Positions 9,786 through 23,200 of a DNA stretch of 64,000 nt are shown one piece after another. Both the position numbers and the translations under genes were made by a program. Position 1 is the first letter of the stretch. Each line of letters opens with the position of its first letter. Location: assembly GCA_023333565.1 (NCBI GenBank), contig JAJKFH010002784.1, positions 124,001 through 188,000 of the forward strand, written 5' to 3'. The notes under the pieces were generated by a model. It was given only the letters and a program-made list of their open reading frames with translations, was not told the origin of the DNA and made no database searches. Source of the DNA: Puffinus mauretanicus (Eukaryota; Chordata; Aves; Procellariiformes; Procellariidae).

Positions 9786-12700
9786 GAAGCACTGGGTTTT
9801 ATTTTTGAGATATGCAGTAATACTTTAAGGGATCAGGTAAAAGGGGATGTAACGGCTTTGTTGTATTTCCCTGGTCTGAAGAGTGATCTGAACTTCCTCA
9901 GATTAGGTTCTTTATACCATTTCTAGTTACAGCTTGGGCCATCACTTTATAAGTAAAAAATAAAGCAATGGGAGTGGTTAAAGTTCTTGGGAAACTCCTT
10001 GGATTTAAGCCCTCTCATTTCTTTGCTAAAACGTAAGATGGGGATCAGGACTTCTCTGCAGGGCTGAAAACTTGCACTCATTGTAGAGTTAATCAGCAAA
10101 ACTCTATGGGTGTTGCGATAATTAGTCTTCTCCAATGAATTTGGAAATATTAATTATTGCATATTTTGCGTGAAAATACAAGGGATAAAAACCGCATGTT
10201 TAACTTACCACCATTGATTTTGGAAGGTGGTTATTTATAATCATTAGATATGAAGGACTTCTTTGCATCACTCCTGAAGCTTCTAAAATAAGTTTCTAGC
10301 AACAGCTTTCATTGTTTCAATTCTTACTCTTGCTTTCTTTTCCTGTCCCACTCTGACTTAAATACCTTCTGCAATTTGTTAGGCTACGCTGGCTTATTTT
10401 TAATACTCTGCGCTTGGGTTCACGGAGTTGAGGGGGGAGAGAGGCACGAAGGTCCCTGCTACCTTCTTACTGGTGTGATCCTCCCAGTTGTTATGCCTTG
10501 TCTCAAGGTGTCAACTTCCAATAAAATCAGAAAATGTCATCTGGCTCCGTGTCAGATCGTGTCACTATAATCTAGCTGCCTTGGGTGATTGTTTTTCCTG
10601 TCTTGCAGGGAGATGGATTTAATGAAGCAAAGTGTGAAATTTCTCCTCCTGTGGAGCCCCTGCATGCTGGTGCCTCCAGACCTTATCGTCCTGCCCACTC
10701 GTGCTTCAGCTTTGGCCTGTGACATCCTTGCTCTCAAAATCCTTGTCAAACCTGGGGCAGAGAACGTCCCTGGTGACTGCCAAACTGGCTGTGCGCTGCT
10801 GAGAGAGGATGTCTGTCTGGCACTGCCTTCCCTCCTCCCCAGAAATGGCCTCTTACCATGATGCAAACCTAAACTTTTCTTTAAAAAATGAGAATTTACA
10901 CTATCACTGATACATCTCCGAACTGACCTGTGAGGAAATGGATGCTGCTTTCCCTAAGGAGGAGAAAATGAAAGAAACAGCAAAAATAAAAAGTATAAAA
11001 AGTTGTTTCAAGAAAGTAGAATCAATATTTATACTCGCCGCAGGGTGCAGATTTTGGTTTAATTGAGTAGAGAAGATTTAGGTTGGATCTTTTGAAAAAC
11101 TTTCCACAGCCTCATGGTTGCTGCGCTTCACCTGACATCTCCTCTCCCGGAGGCTCCCGTGAAGGCGGCCGGGCGCCTGCTGCTGGGAATCATCAGCCCT
11201 GGCTCTGCGTGGCTTGGGCAGCAAGTGCTGCCTGCCCCGCCTGTAAAGCTCTTTGGCACCTTTCTTTTTTAACAGGTATTTTTCTCAGGCAAATAATTTA
11301 CATTGGCAGGGCCATGTAACCCAGGTGTTTTAAAAAGGCACAGCCATGTTGTTAGTCTAAGCTGCTGATTTACTTTATAAAATACAAGATAGCGTACTGG
11401 TGCTATACAGAATATGTCTTGCTTTGGGTGGGCAGATGAAAATATAATTGATGAAAATATGATATTGGCAGGTTATATGTGATTTAAAATGCAGAACTGT
11501 TTACCTTGATCTGCTTAAAGCCAGACGAAAGGGTCATGCAGTGTTGTGGTTCTTTAATTCTGTATGCGAAATTATACAAGGGTGGCCTGTATTTCCCTGT
11601 GTTACAGATTCAGCCACTTCCCATAGCACAGCACTTCCTTACCCCGGCTAATGTGAATTCAGATTCTTGCCAGGGCTCCTTCAGCAATGTAGGTGGGTGC
11701 TGATTTGTCTTCAGTAACCTTGGTGCTCCGCCAGCATCTGTGGGGCTGGGGCTGAGAGCGCCGGCAGGATCTGTGCTTGGGGTTTTGATCGCAGCCGGGA
11801 GGAGAGCGAGTGCTGCTGCAGCTTCCCGTCACGTTTTCGCTTATAGCTTTTTTCTTCCTTTGGGGAAGGGAGAATTATTTTTGCTGAGGTTCTTACTGGC
11901 TCTTTTGGAAGGTACTTTTTCAAATGCTGGTGTTGGTGGTATTTCTGTGTACTATTTTTAGAAGCAAACAAAGTCCATCTTATCTATGCAGTTTGTCTTG
12001 GAGAATTGTATCTCCTGTTTCCTGGAGCGGCACTGAAGCTGGACTGGAAAATTTCCTATCATGTAAAGAGTAAAGGGAATTAATCTGTTGTCCTTGTTAA
12101 TGGAAGAGCAGTCTTTAGAAGCACCTGTACCCCCTGGGTGGTCTGCGCTGTGTGCCCTGTGGGGCACAGCCGGGTGGCGATGGCTTAGCAGTGCTGGCTA
12201 AAGCACTTTGCTGCGAGTGGAGAATTTTCAGCATGTTCCCAGTTGAAATAAGTGCTGTTAGGTGGAGCAGGATGTATGTGAACAGAGTACTGATGCTTGG
12301 GTTAATGAACCCAGATCTGCCGTTACCAACCCAAAGAATCACCGGTAGCATCATGCACGCATCGGTTTCCTTTTTGCAGTTAGTATCATCATTTCCTTCT
12401 TAATCCTGCCCTTCATGGGCTGTGGTTAACTTGTCACATTTCATTTGCTGACCTGTCCATTTTTGTCATAATGTGATCTGAGGTTTTTGACCTTTCCACG
12501 GGGCAACCAGCGTTGCAGGGTTGTCCTCTAGTGGGATCTTGCAGATTGGAGTCATTCCTGCATGAGCTCTAGAGGAAAGCTCAATGTGCAGCTCTGCCGC
12601 TTGGATGGATCTGACTGAGGTAGGAATCAGTTACAGCCTGAAACAGTAACCGTGTGCAATTCTATAAATGCTAAGTTCATGTGTTTGGCAAGTACTGTGG

Positions 12701-15700
12701 GGAAATAGGGGAACCCTGTATATACTGTTGGGAAATATGGGAACTCTGTATGTACTTCTCTCTGTCCCCCAGTTGGCTTTTGACAAGCTTGACATCATCA
12801 ACATATGACCATTTTGGCATCATAGGAAGACTCCTCTGTGAATGACTCTCATAATCCCTGATTTTTGGAGAACTGTTCTTCTTTGAATCTTGCCAACCAC
12901 CCTGATTTTCACCTCTCACTCCTCACTTGGAATTTGGTCCCCTGTAAGCTGGAATTTTGCACTAATGAATCCTCCAGGCTACACTGAGAAAAATGGCATG
13001 GCTCTCCTCTGTACACTTGCATCTGCAGCGTGGTGCAGCTAAAAATCACATGAATTATTAAAACAGATGTTTTGCAGAAAACAGTCCTGAAACAGATAAG
13101 AAAATGAATTATTCATTGTTTTCCTTAATTTGCGGCAGTGCAGGTTTTCTATAAGACTTGCTAAAGATTAGACAGGAGTCTTCCTATAAGATCATGCAGG
13201 AATATAGCAGGACTGGCTTTGTGCTTTCCCCTGTGAGCAGCACACGTAGAAATCAGGTCATTACTTATTCTAGTAAAGGAAACTGTTCTTCTCTATATAG
13301 AACTATAATTAGAAAAAGAGATTTAGCTCTAAAACCTCCAAGCAAGAACTGGGTACAGCAGCTTAGATCAAAATGAACTATGGGGAAGGGCAGAGGCTTT
13401 GTTACTTGTGTTGCTGTGTTCCTAGACCTGGGCTCCACTGCACTGAAGGACCATAAAAACGTGTAACTAAAGGTGGCGTGTTCCCCAAAGAGCTTACAGA
13501 CTGAAACAAGGGAGGTGAGCAAGACAGGGGAGCGTGAGGTCAACACCTATCAGCACAGCCGGCAGCTCAGCAAAACAGAGCAGCACAAGAGGAGCTGGAG
13601 AAAGGCACACGAGGAAGCTTGTGCTATGTTTATGGGCAGTTTTTCCCAATTGCAAGGGCAACCAAGGAAGGCATATGGAGATGACTGTGAAAAACCTAAT
13701 CAAAGGACAACAGGGCATGGCACTGTGATATACTAGAAATGAGGACAGACATATTTCTGGTGGCTACAACATGGCTGAGAAGGTCCTTGAAAGAAAAACA
13801 TAGTCCGAAGTGAGAGAGTGCATGTTGAAGGGGAGATTCATAGAGATGCTGGTGTGATAAACATGGGGCTGGTGCAGTTGGCACAGAGAGCTCAGCAACG
13901 GTTGTGTGCCAGGGTCCTGAATGGGTCTGAGCATGACAACACTGCATGGTCTAGGGCCTGAGAAGATAAGGACAACTTTGGGGGCAAATTTTACTTCTGG
14001 GGATGGGTAGGAAACGCTGTGCTTCTCAAGAGAGGCCAGTCAGGAAGTATCAACAAGATGTAGACATAGCCTAGATGTAAAGCCCTAAAGAGGGGTTAGG
14101 GACAAAAGTGGAGCCCTTGGTCATGGTCCGGAGATAAGATGGGAGTGTTCTCCACAGGTGGAAAGAGCTTTGTAGGCACATCAGACTTAAGCAGGGGAGA
14201 GTTAGGAAATGGTGAACAACTTGGGACTGTAATATGGACATCAGGATAAAAGTCTGGAGCAGAGAGAGCTCTGTGACCAAGAACTGCCAAGATAGTGCTT
14301 GCAAACAAGATTAACCAAGGACAAAATGTTGAAGCAGGAATAAAAAATAGACCAATGGCAGAACCCTGTGGAGGCCCCATGGATAGAAAGAATACTCCAC
14401 AGGACTTGTGGCAGTAATGATCACAAAGGTGGGAGGCAGGAGAGGACAGTGAGAAACTAAAGTGAGACCAAATTTGAGAAAACAGCCATGGTCACCCATG
14501 TCAAAGGCATTTGACATCTGAGTGCTCTATCTTTTCCATGGTCATGTGCTCTATTCTGAGCAGATTCCTTTTAATTCATCCAACAAAGCACTCGTGCAGC
14601 ACCCATTTCATCACAGGCCAATCAGCAGTGTGTACGCCCAGCAAAAAGAGCACCAAAATCCTCAAAAGCAGTAAATCAGCTCAGCCCCTTAGCTTTTGTC
14701 ACCTGCCCTTGTCAAACCAAGGCAACCTTCTGGCAAGACTCATTAGGCAAAGATTGCCCAAGCACACAAGCCCTCCTTGCCTGCTCAAAGGCAGGTGTGA
14801 GTTTTGCTGAGTTGCAGACTCCTGGGAACAACACGACCTTTTTGAGTCGACTTGGTCCTAGCCAGTGGGAATGGCACATGTTCTGCACCTCATGACACAG
14901 ACCTCTCGGGCTGATCCAGCCTGTGACACCTGCCTGCTCACCCCGGTGAAGCTGTCCCTGCTTGATGTGCTGGATGGGGGGGAATGCCCAAGGGGCAGGA
15001 TGCAGAAGACCTCAGGATGTAGTTTGCTGCCTCTCTTTGATAGGGGTATTTGTGATGCTGATTTGGCTCTGGATGGTCTTTGGAACATGTTCCTTTAAGC
15101 TGTTGTGACTAAGCCATCATCTGCCTCTTCACTTTCTCCCAATTTTCCATTCGCGTTGGTTGGTTGGTTTGAATTTCAGCCAACTAACATACCCTTTGCC
15201 TGGAGTTTCCATGTCTCTGTCCCCATTGCCCCTTTGGCTTCTCGCCCTTTCACCCTTTGTCACACACATTTGGCAGAGAACCATTTTGCAGAGGATGTGG
15301 GTGTCACCTCTCAGTGGCTCTGTGGCCAAAAAAGAGCAGAAAAAGAGTGGTGGGAGCAGAGGTCTGACCTGGTGAGCCCCCTCCTCCCATCCTGCCCTGG
15401 CCCAGCTTGCAGGGGATCACTGTGACACCAGGGCTAGGAGGGTTGCTCTGAGCTTGGCCATCTCAAGGCTGCTGCCTCCAACTGTTTTGCCCCTTTCATG
15501 AGGGCTGTGGGAAAGGGGCATGAACATGTGGCTGCATGGGGAACACAGAGCTGCTCTAGCTCGGCTGCTAATTTAGTCCATGGGGTTGTTCTGCCCCTAA
15601 AGCACCCTCAAACTCCCACCAGGCTCCCTCCAGGGAGAATCAGCTGCTTCTGTTTCTCAGAATAGAATTTATTTTATTTTTTTTGTCCGTGCCTGGGACA

Positions 15701-17989
15701 GGCTTCAGCTACTGTAAGTCATGCCTGTCTGCTGTGAAGCCGTGAAAACTTACACCAGCTCCAAATCTGACCAGAAGAGATGAATCCACCATCCAATAGC
15801 AAAGAATAGGGGACCCTGAGCCCCAGCAAGGAGCTATGATCCCAGCACGGTGCTCTCCTTTCATTTGCTGGATCAAAAGCTAGGTCTGAGGGAGATGTGA
15901 ACATCAACTATCTACTGAGTGGGTCAGAAAGTCTTCCCTGATCAGTGGTATGAGTACCCTTGTGTTAGAAGCTAGACTAAGCATTCATATCCTGGGAGAC
16001 TGTTTGAAAAGCCAGCCAGTGACTCTGTTATCATGTAGAAATATCAGTGCTTTTGGAGCACTAAACTGATTTCTAATTCCAATAGAGATCCAAAAGCTAC
16101 AGAGAGGTTATGCAGTGCATTTGGGAACCTGCAGCAGTTCAAGTCATTTTGGAGCTGTCTGAACTGCAAGTCATAGAGAGAGATGCTGGCAGTTCAGTGT
16201 TTTATTCTATATTCTTAATTTGCACCTATAAATTAAAATTAAACATCGCTGTCTAGCAACAGTATCTTTTGTGATCCTCTTAAATTTATTATGAATGTCT
16301 ATAATCACTGCCTATGAGTCTCATACATAATGGTAATTAACTTCTATGCCACAGTTCAATTCCATTATTTTTCTGGCACAGCAATGACAGCTCCTAGACG
16401 TTTGAATGATGGGAGTTAAGAGACTCCCTTCCTCCCAGAGAGCGAATTGCCTTTGGGGTAGAGCATTGTGGGAGGCACTGCAGCCTATGCCATTTGGGTC
16501 ATCTGTGATGCTGCTGAAAATGTAATTAATAATATAACTCTAATATCAAATCCCAAACTTCAGAAAGGGAGATAAGCAAAAATGTTTATAAGACCATGTA
16601 CCTATCTAAAAAAAGATGAGTCTGAAATACCCACAGGCAGTTGGGAACTGCAGAGCGATGTTTTGCCTTGCAAAGGCGGTGGGACTTCTACATCTGTCTT
16701 GTATTCTCTCAGGAGTTAATTCCAGGATACCTCAGCTCACTGCTCTTAGGGATTTCTTCATATTAAATTACCCGTAACAAACACTGCAATGGGAAAAAAT
16801 GCTGTGTTCTAGAGAGAGTAAATTTTTCTTAACAAGCCCACATAATATCAATGTATCTCAGCAAGCTGCTGTTGTATGACTGATACCCAATAGCCATGTT
16901 CCAGCCAGGACAAGTAACGCTTTGCACATTGGAAGGAATTTGGTTTCACAAAATCCCAATAGATGGACAATTAACACCTAATTGTCATATTTGGAGGAAA
17001 TGAGGTGCAATGGAAAATAAGTTAGGTTTTAATTATGCTAGTGCATGAGAGAGGCCTGAATTCCCAACCTCTCCTTTCTTGTTTCAGCCATGAGAAAGCC
17101 TTCTCCAAAAAACAAGTAGGATTCCCTTTGAGAATGAAATATCTTGTTGTGGCTGTTACCAGCCCCTTCTCTGACATGGCTGAAGTTTGTGTTACTCAAT
17201 ACACATACCGACCATGGAAGACATTGTCTTGTCTTGTTTAAAGTTATTACATCATCGTTCTGCAACACTTGAAATCTGACCATTAAGTGACTTCTAAATG
17301 CAGAATGCCAGATCCCCTAGGCAGAAGGGGCAGCTTCCTCTGTTTAATGCCTGGTACATTTTTCAGTTTCTAACAATAATGAGCTAACCATAGTGCCAAC
17401 GCCTTCTTTGGATTTTGTCTTCTTACCTGTTTCTTTCACCTGCATTCTACCTGCTCAAACTACAGGCTCATTCCCCCTTCAAAACTTTTCTTCTTGCAAG
17501 GCCCCCATAACCTAGTCTTCACTATTGATGTCTGACTGTACAATAAATTTGAGATCATAAGGGAAAAAACACAAAAGACAACCTCACAGCCATGAGCACC
17601 AATATTTTTAAGAACAGCATCACATTAGTTCCTTCCAGTTGATCCCCCGCAGTTATAACCAAGGAACATTCTGGGGTAAAAGCAAGGGCTGGGCCGGCGA
17701 GGGCCACCATGACGCTCGGCGCTGCTGGGACCACCGGATCTCTAAGGCAAAAAATAACACTGCCTGCCAGCTCCCTGATTCTTGCATCCACCCCCCGCAT
17801 TTCAGTCCCTTGCTGATAGTTGACTACTGGAACAATAGTAGTAGGGATGCTTCTTAATTCTCTCCAAGAAAGCTCTGTTAATCAAATTAGTTTAATTATA
17901 CTTAAGTTTCTGGTGGAAATCAGAGTTTGGGGATCATGTGGAGGCTGTGCCCCTTCAGGGGTTAGGAACTGTATTAGGACATCTTCACT
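9786..17989. other. intergenic, no gene identified
   Basis: This 8-kb stretch lies downstream of ELMOD1. It contains no exon that I can recognise. Noted within it are a 30-bp tandem duplication (12693-12752), a modestly GC-rich patch at about 11120-11250, and a purine-rich, repeat-like stretch at about 13750-14520 that I cannot classify. The AT-rich segment at about 16200-16600 could be conserved non-coding DNA, but that cannot be judged from one sequence. Confidence 0.6.
12693..12752. repeat. two-copy 30-bp tandem repeat
   Basis: Two adjacent 30-bp units begin TACTGTGGGG and TACTGTTGGG and both run through a GGGAA...CTGTAT core. They differ at only a few positions (G/T, G/T, C/T and the last base), and a third partial unit (TACT) follows. 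It is a small local duplication with no sign of function. Confidence 0.85.
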
Positions 17990-18148
17990 CAGTCTGCCTG
18001 TCAGAGTTCAAGGAGCACCTGGATGACGCTCTTAGTCATATGGTTCGGATTTAGGTAGTCCTGTGAGGAGCAGGGAGTTGGACTCAGTGATCCTTATGGG
18101 TCCACTTCCAACTTGAGATATTCTATGATTCTATTCTACGATTCTATG
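17990..18148 (+). mobile_element. CR1 3' end, short fragment
   Basis: The segment reads like the last 150 or so bases of a CR1 in sense orientation. It has TCAAGGAGCACCTGGATGA, then GGACTCAGTGATCCTTATGG, then CTTCCAACTTGAGATATT, and it ends in imperfect tail units ATTCTATG ATTCTAT TCTACG ATTCTATG. It differs from the copy at 3838-6317, so it is a different and probably older insertion. The left edge may extend a little further. Confidence 0.85.
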
Positions 18149-18837
18149 TCGTGTTGCCTGGATAGGAGTCAGCTGTTGTGAATGCCCTCACCTTGGAGAA
18201 AGACTGCCAAGGATCCTGCACCTCAAGGCCTGAGACAGCCCAAAGAGGCTGCAGCAGCCTGGAGGAAATAAAACTTCTGTAGCACTTGTCTTCCCTGAGG
18301 CAAGCATTCTCCATTCTGGGAAACACTGCTCTAAGTCACCTAAACACTTCCTATATTCCATCAAGAAAAGTGCAGAATGTCCTATTCACATACTCATTTT
18401 TAGTTCCCATAAGCAATTTGCAGCAACATACTATTAGCATTTTTCTCCATTATAAAATATCAGCCTCTTCATTGAGCTGGCCTGGGGAGTCTGTGACCTC
18501 TTAAGCACTGAAAGAAGGGTATTGCTTTGGTATTTGCTTTCATGGAAGCTCCCCAAGAGATAGTATCCTTCTACAAGCTAGGACAGCTATTATAAACTAT
18601 TTCTGATGGATATTTGAACCCATTCTTAAAAACCACTGACAGCATCTCTTGATATTGGTAGCCCCACGTAACAGTGTAGAATAGTACTCAACTGTACCCT
18701 CTCTTAGTTAGACTAAAATTGCTCTGAAATCTCCTTGCTAACATTCAAGCCCATTACTTTGTGTGCATGGAAAATAGTTTATTGTTTTCTTCTCTGCTGC
18801 TATGTTGTATATATTTGAAAGCTGTTATATCTCTTAA

Positions 18838-19340
18838 CAATCTCTTGCTTGGCCCGTCCCCACTCCCAGCAAGGTGCCCGACGCCTGCTGCTGGGGCTGC
18901 CACCAGCTGCCCCTGGCCTGCCCTGCTCCATGGCTGGCGTGGGGGGACGGGCCCTGGCTGCCGGGCCCTGCCCTGCCGCCCCCGGCGAGCCCCCGGCCTC
19001 CACAGTGCCCTGATAATACGTAAAACGAGCAGCAATAACTCTTGAGATACCTTCTCGGTTTTAGCAATCTGTGGGTTAAGCTTCCTATGGAGCCAGCAAG
19101 CCCATCCCCATATTTAACAGATCTTGATGGTTTTTCCCATCCACAGATTTGTCTAAACATTTTTAAACATATTTGTCCTGTTTTCTTTCAGAACACCCTG
19201 TACTTCTGAGTTTTACAGTTCGATTTTACTCTGAGATGCCTTTCTTCATTTTACAATGAATAATGTCCCTATTATGTTTGCTATTTATTTGATGGACTGA
19301 GAAAGTGTAAATAGGCGGTGCGTGTGCCCTTATTTGTTAC
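18838..19340. other. probable insertion within the antisense CR1
   Basis: The CR1-like match stops after GAAAGCTGTTATATCTCT (about 18834) and resumes at about 19346 with CATATCTTTTCTTCAGTC, which continues the same consensus region. The roughly 500 bases between do not look like CR1. They begin with a GC-rich part (about 18845-19010, with CCCCCGGCGAGCCCCCGG) and continue AT-rich. ATATCTCT and ATATCTTT at the two junctions could be remnants of a target duplication. I do not recognise the inserted DNA. Confidence 0.45.
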
Positions 19341-20063
19341 TACTCATATCTTTTCTTCAGTCACCTTTTTTTTCAAGTTAAAGAGATCTTAGTCTGCTTA
19401 ATTTCTTCTCAAGCCGAAATTGTCACAATGTTGTTTATTATTTTATTGCCCCTCTCTGCGATTTTTCCAACACTGACCATGGAGCTGATGTGTTCAGGGA
19501 ACTCTGCAGTGATTCCTAGATCTTTCCTGTGTGCCAGTGTCTGCTGTGCTCATTATTTTGTGTATTGAAGTGATTTTTCTCCCCATGTGTCCTACTTCAC
19601 ATTTGTCAACCTTTAATATCATCTACCATTTTATCACTTATCATTTGGCATTGAGATGATACTCCACAACTCTTCATCTATGACATTTGTACCACCAGAA
19701 AATTTTGCAATCCTCCTGCTTTTCCTGTATGTTAAACAATGCAGTCCCTTATGGACCTCCTTTTATTATGCAATTTCACTGTTCACTGCCACCTTCCTTC
19801 TGCCTTTCAACCAGTTGAAGGGAGAACTTCCCTTTCTATCCCATGACAGTTTAGGGGTTTTTAAATGTATCGATCAGCTCACTTTTACTGACATGTTCAC
19901 TGACTCTTCCAGAGTTGTAATAGATACCAGAAGCAAGATTTCCCTTTGCAGAAACCTTGCTGATTTTTCCATTTATGTGCCTTTGAATTCTATCTGTTTG
20001 CTTTTCTGTGGTTTGTTTTTTTGTTTTTTTTTTCCCAATATGGAAATGAAACTTCCTGGTCTG

Positions 20064-20288
20064 TCACTCCCCAGCGGTCCTCTGCAGCCCTCTTAAAAAC
20101 TGATATTGCATCTGGCACCTTCTATTCCGCTGGTACCAGTCTGATGTGAGCAATAAGTTATACTCCCCAGTAACCAGGCAGGCAATTTCATATCTGAGCT
20201 CCTTTAAAATCACTGGGTGAACATCATCTGGTCCTGCTGATATATCACTGTTCATTCTATTGACTTCTGGCCCTTCAGCTGAGACCAT
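20064..20288 (-). pseudogene. decayed CR1-type reverse transcriptase fragment
   Basis: The minus-strand frame, 74 codons, contains NSDISAGPDDVHPVILKELR. This is the start of the LINE reverse transcriptase domain (consensus K-x-x-GPDG-I-HP-x-x-LKEL). The frame starts at a codon of no significance and the surrounding protein is lost to frameshifts. It is reported because it fixes the orientation and identity of the surrounding old element. Confidence 0.8.
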
Positions 20289-23200
20289 TTCTCCAACTCA
20301 TCACCTGCAGATAAAAGTTCTAGTATGGAAACCCTCCTAAGCCCTTCCACAGTGAGCACTGCTGCAGGTAATTGATATACCTTTCCTGTACCAAACTTAT
20401 ATTCTCTGAGCACTCCTGTTCTGCACCTGCCATCTGCAGACCCTGCAGCCTCCGTGGCAGGTTTCCTGTCTCTGATGTGGTTTATTATTAGCTTTTAATG
20501 CATCTGGCCTGGTGTTACTCAACATTTTTTCTTGCCCTCCTTAGGATTTTTTATTTAACTTTTCTGAGTTCTTTTCAGTTTTTCCAATTTGAATGCATTT
20601 TCTGTGTTTTGAATGGTACTGTTTTATTTATAATTAGTTCCTGCGCTTTGCTGATTCTTCTGCTGGCCTTCCCATTCCCGTAAGGATGTTTTGCTCATGC
20701 ACATTATGGTCACCATCACACCAGCATTTTTAAAAGGTGACATTTGATCCTGGTCCTGTATGCTGTTCATGGCTGCACAGCTTCTCCTTCTGTCATGTCT
20801 GACTGCCCAAGAAACAATAATTTATGTTGTTAAAAAATGTAGCATGAATTAGAGCCCAGTCTGACATTTCCCCACTTTGGAGGTGGTGAGTAACTGAAGT
20901 TTTCCGGGCCACTGTGCTTTCTGCCTTACAGCCTCGCTGGTGTCCTGTAGCACATCTTATTCTGGTTGCAGTCTTAATTGCACTTTTCCTATTTTTGAAA
21001 GGTCAGACTAGAGGGGTACTACATTATTTTTTTGAACACTTAGTTTATTTTTCTAAAGCTTTCTTTAATGTATGTTGCACCTTCCTTATTGATGCTGTCG
21101 TCTTTGTCTTTCTGATATTTGCATTATCACCGTGTCCTACTGGTTGTCTCCCAGTCACCACCTCTTGTATAGGCCAGTTCTGATTAACAACCAGATGTTC
21201 CAGTCTACCTAACTTCGTTTTGTAATTAGTAATATTTCCAGAAAAAAGAAGTATGTTTAACTTTGGGCTTGGTCTGACTCTGGCTAAACAGGCCTTTATT
21301 TGTTGAATTTGCTGTTTGTTGTGTTTCCCATCTGAATTTCATTGACATCCATCCTGTTCTTTATCAGAGGACACTGTATGATATGATTTTACATCTAGAA
21401 GATGAGCACTATAGCTTTGGGGCTGGCTGTTTATGCAGACAAGCTTTCCCCAAGGCTGTAAGGGAGATTTCAGTACTTTCTGTGCTCAGGTGAGCAAGCC
21501 TCAGCAGAGAAAGAGCCAAAATTCACAACCAAAACTGCAAAGGGAACGTGACTGTAGTGAGACAGGTAGGAGTTCCCACTTATTATTCTCACAGGAGACT
21601 TTATTTAGCCTCATTATGACATGGAGTTGACTGTATCTTATTGAATAGTTTCTGTTTAATCGTTTTGCTGATACACAAGTGAAAATGCAGCTGAAGTACC
21701 CAGAGGTATGGTTAGGTAGGGAAGTATCCTAAGCTGAAAAAAACCACATAAGGCTTAGTGTTTTCAATGCTTATTAGCTTCTGAGTTCACTTAGTTTTAA
21801 ACCATTAAAAAAAAAACATTCAGAAAAACTGGACTAGATGTAAAGTTCTACTAGGACTGTAAAAATAAATTTGTTGCAAAAAAAAATATGTTAAACTCAG
21901 TTAATTGTTATTACTTATTTTGTTCATAGCCCAATAAGTTTTAGAACCTAGCAATTCAAAGATATAGTTTAAAATACAGATATGGATTTAAAGTGTGAAG
22001 CTTAGTGTTTCCAAATCATATGTTCATTAAAGTATTAGTTCGTATTAGTTCATATAGCTTAATAAATATAGGATGTAAGATTTCTTACAGTGAAATTCTT
22101 CTTTTCAAAGCTGGGTTTAAGTGAAAGATCTAAAACTACTTCTGGCATATCTCTTCCAGGTGATGCTGAAACAGACTTTTGCAGAGAGCAGATCAGAACC
22201 GGGGAAACACAAAGGGGCCGATCCTTCTCTGATATAACCAGGCCCAGCTCCACTGAAGTCCGTTGGGGAAATGGCTTGCAGCATGCAGAAGCAGATCTCT
22301 CCTAACCTAGTTGAAAGGCTCAGGTTAATCCTACTGAAACTGGCAGTCACCAGTGAAACTGCACTGCAGGTATTAAAAAAATTATGTCCCTGCTTTCAGA
22401 TATGTCAACAGATGTCTGTGGACAAGCTGAATAGCAAAATGGTTCAATACTGCAGGGAAAAGAGGTACACGCAAAATCCATTCTAGATTATTTATTGCTC
22501 AGCATGTTCCTTAGTTTTGATTAAGGAATTGGGTCACTCCCCCTAGATGTTTTGGAGGATGCATCTAGGGCAGGCTGTCACAGTAATGTGCAAGACCAAA
22601 GTTACACCAAGTGCATGTAGAAATGTGCAGATTTCTATGAGCACAAGGTAGGATCTTCTTCAGGAGCCCTTCTCCTGAGACACATCTCTATGAGGGATTA
22701 AGTCCCTCCTAAGAAACTATTAGATACCTGGGTCTCTGTGAATATCCTGACCCCATCGATTTGATCTTCAGGTCACCTGAGCCACACTCATTCCAGGCGT
22801 TCACAGACATGGGCAGGCACAGCAGCGCAGAGCAGACACGAAGAGGGCACGACATTGTTGTGGTAGACCATGTACCACTCCAGCCATGAGGCCGAGAGAT
22901 AAAAGCCACTGCCAGCCTCCCAAGAGGGGAGAGGTGAAACACAAGGAAAACAGTCATTCGGAAGAAAGACACAGCTCTGGCTGCTCTTCTGGCTACAGGA
23001 AGAGGCATATATGCAAAGCCAATAGATCAAGGCACATCCATGCACCATATAAACACCCTTCTGGACCCTGCCGTACAAGTTGTAGTATAAGGAAGCATAG
23101 GTCTACATTTAGTTAACAATTGCTGTCAAAACCAAATTATTACTCATCTCCCTCCTCCACCCACTACAGCAAAGAACTGGCAAGTGCAAGTGCAATACAG

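Larger units (their letters stand above)
18580..20690 (-). mobile_element. old antisense CR1-type LINE, interrupted
   Basis: Read on the plus strand, this matches the reverse complement of CR1/L3-type elements. Examples are TTCTTAAAAACCAC near 18627, CTCCTTGCTAACATTCAAGCCCATTAC near 18730, CCATGTGTCCTACTTCACATTTG near 19583, and CTCCTTTAAAATCACTGGGTGAACATCATC near 20199. On the minus strand the frame ending near 20064 reads SAGPDDVHPVILKEL, which corresponds to the GPDG(I/V)HP block of CR1 reverse transcriptase. The 3' end of the element is at the low coordinate. The sequence is far more diverged than the CR1 at 3838. The middle (about 18838-19340) does not match and is described separately. 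The right edge is uncertain. Confidence 0.82.
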
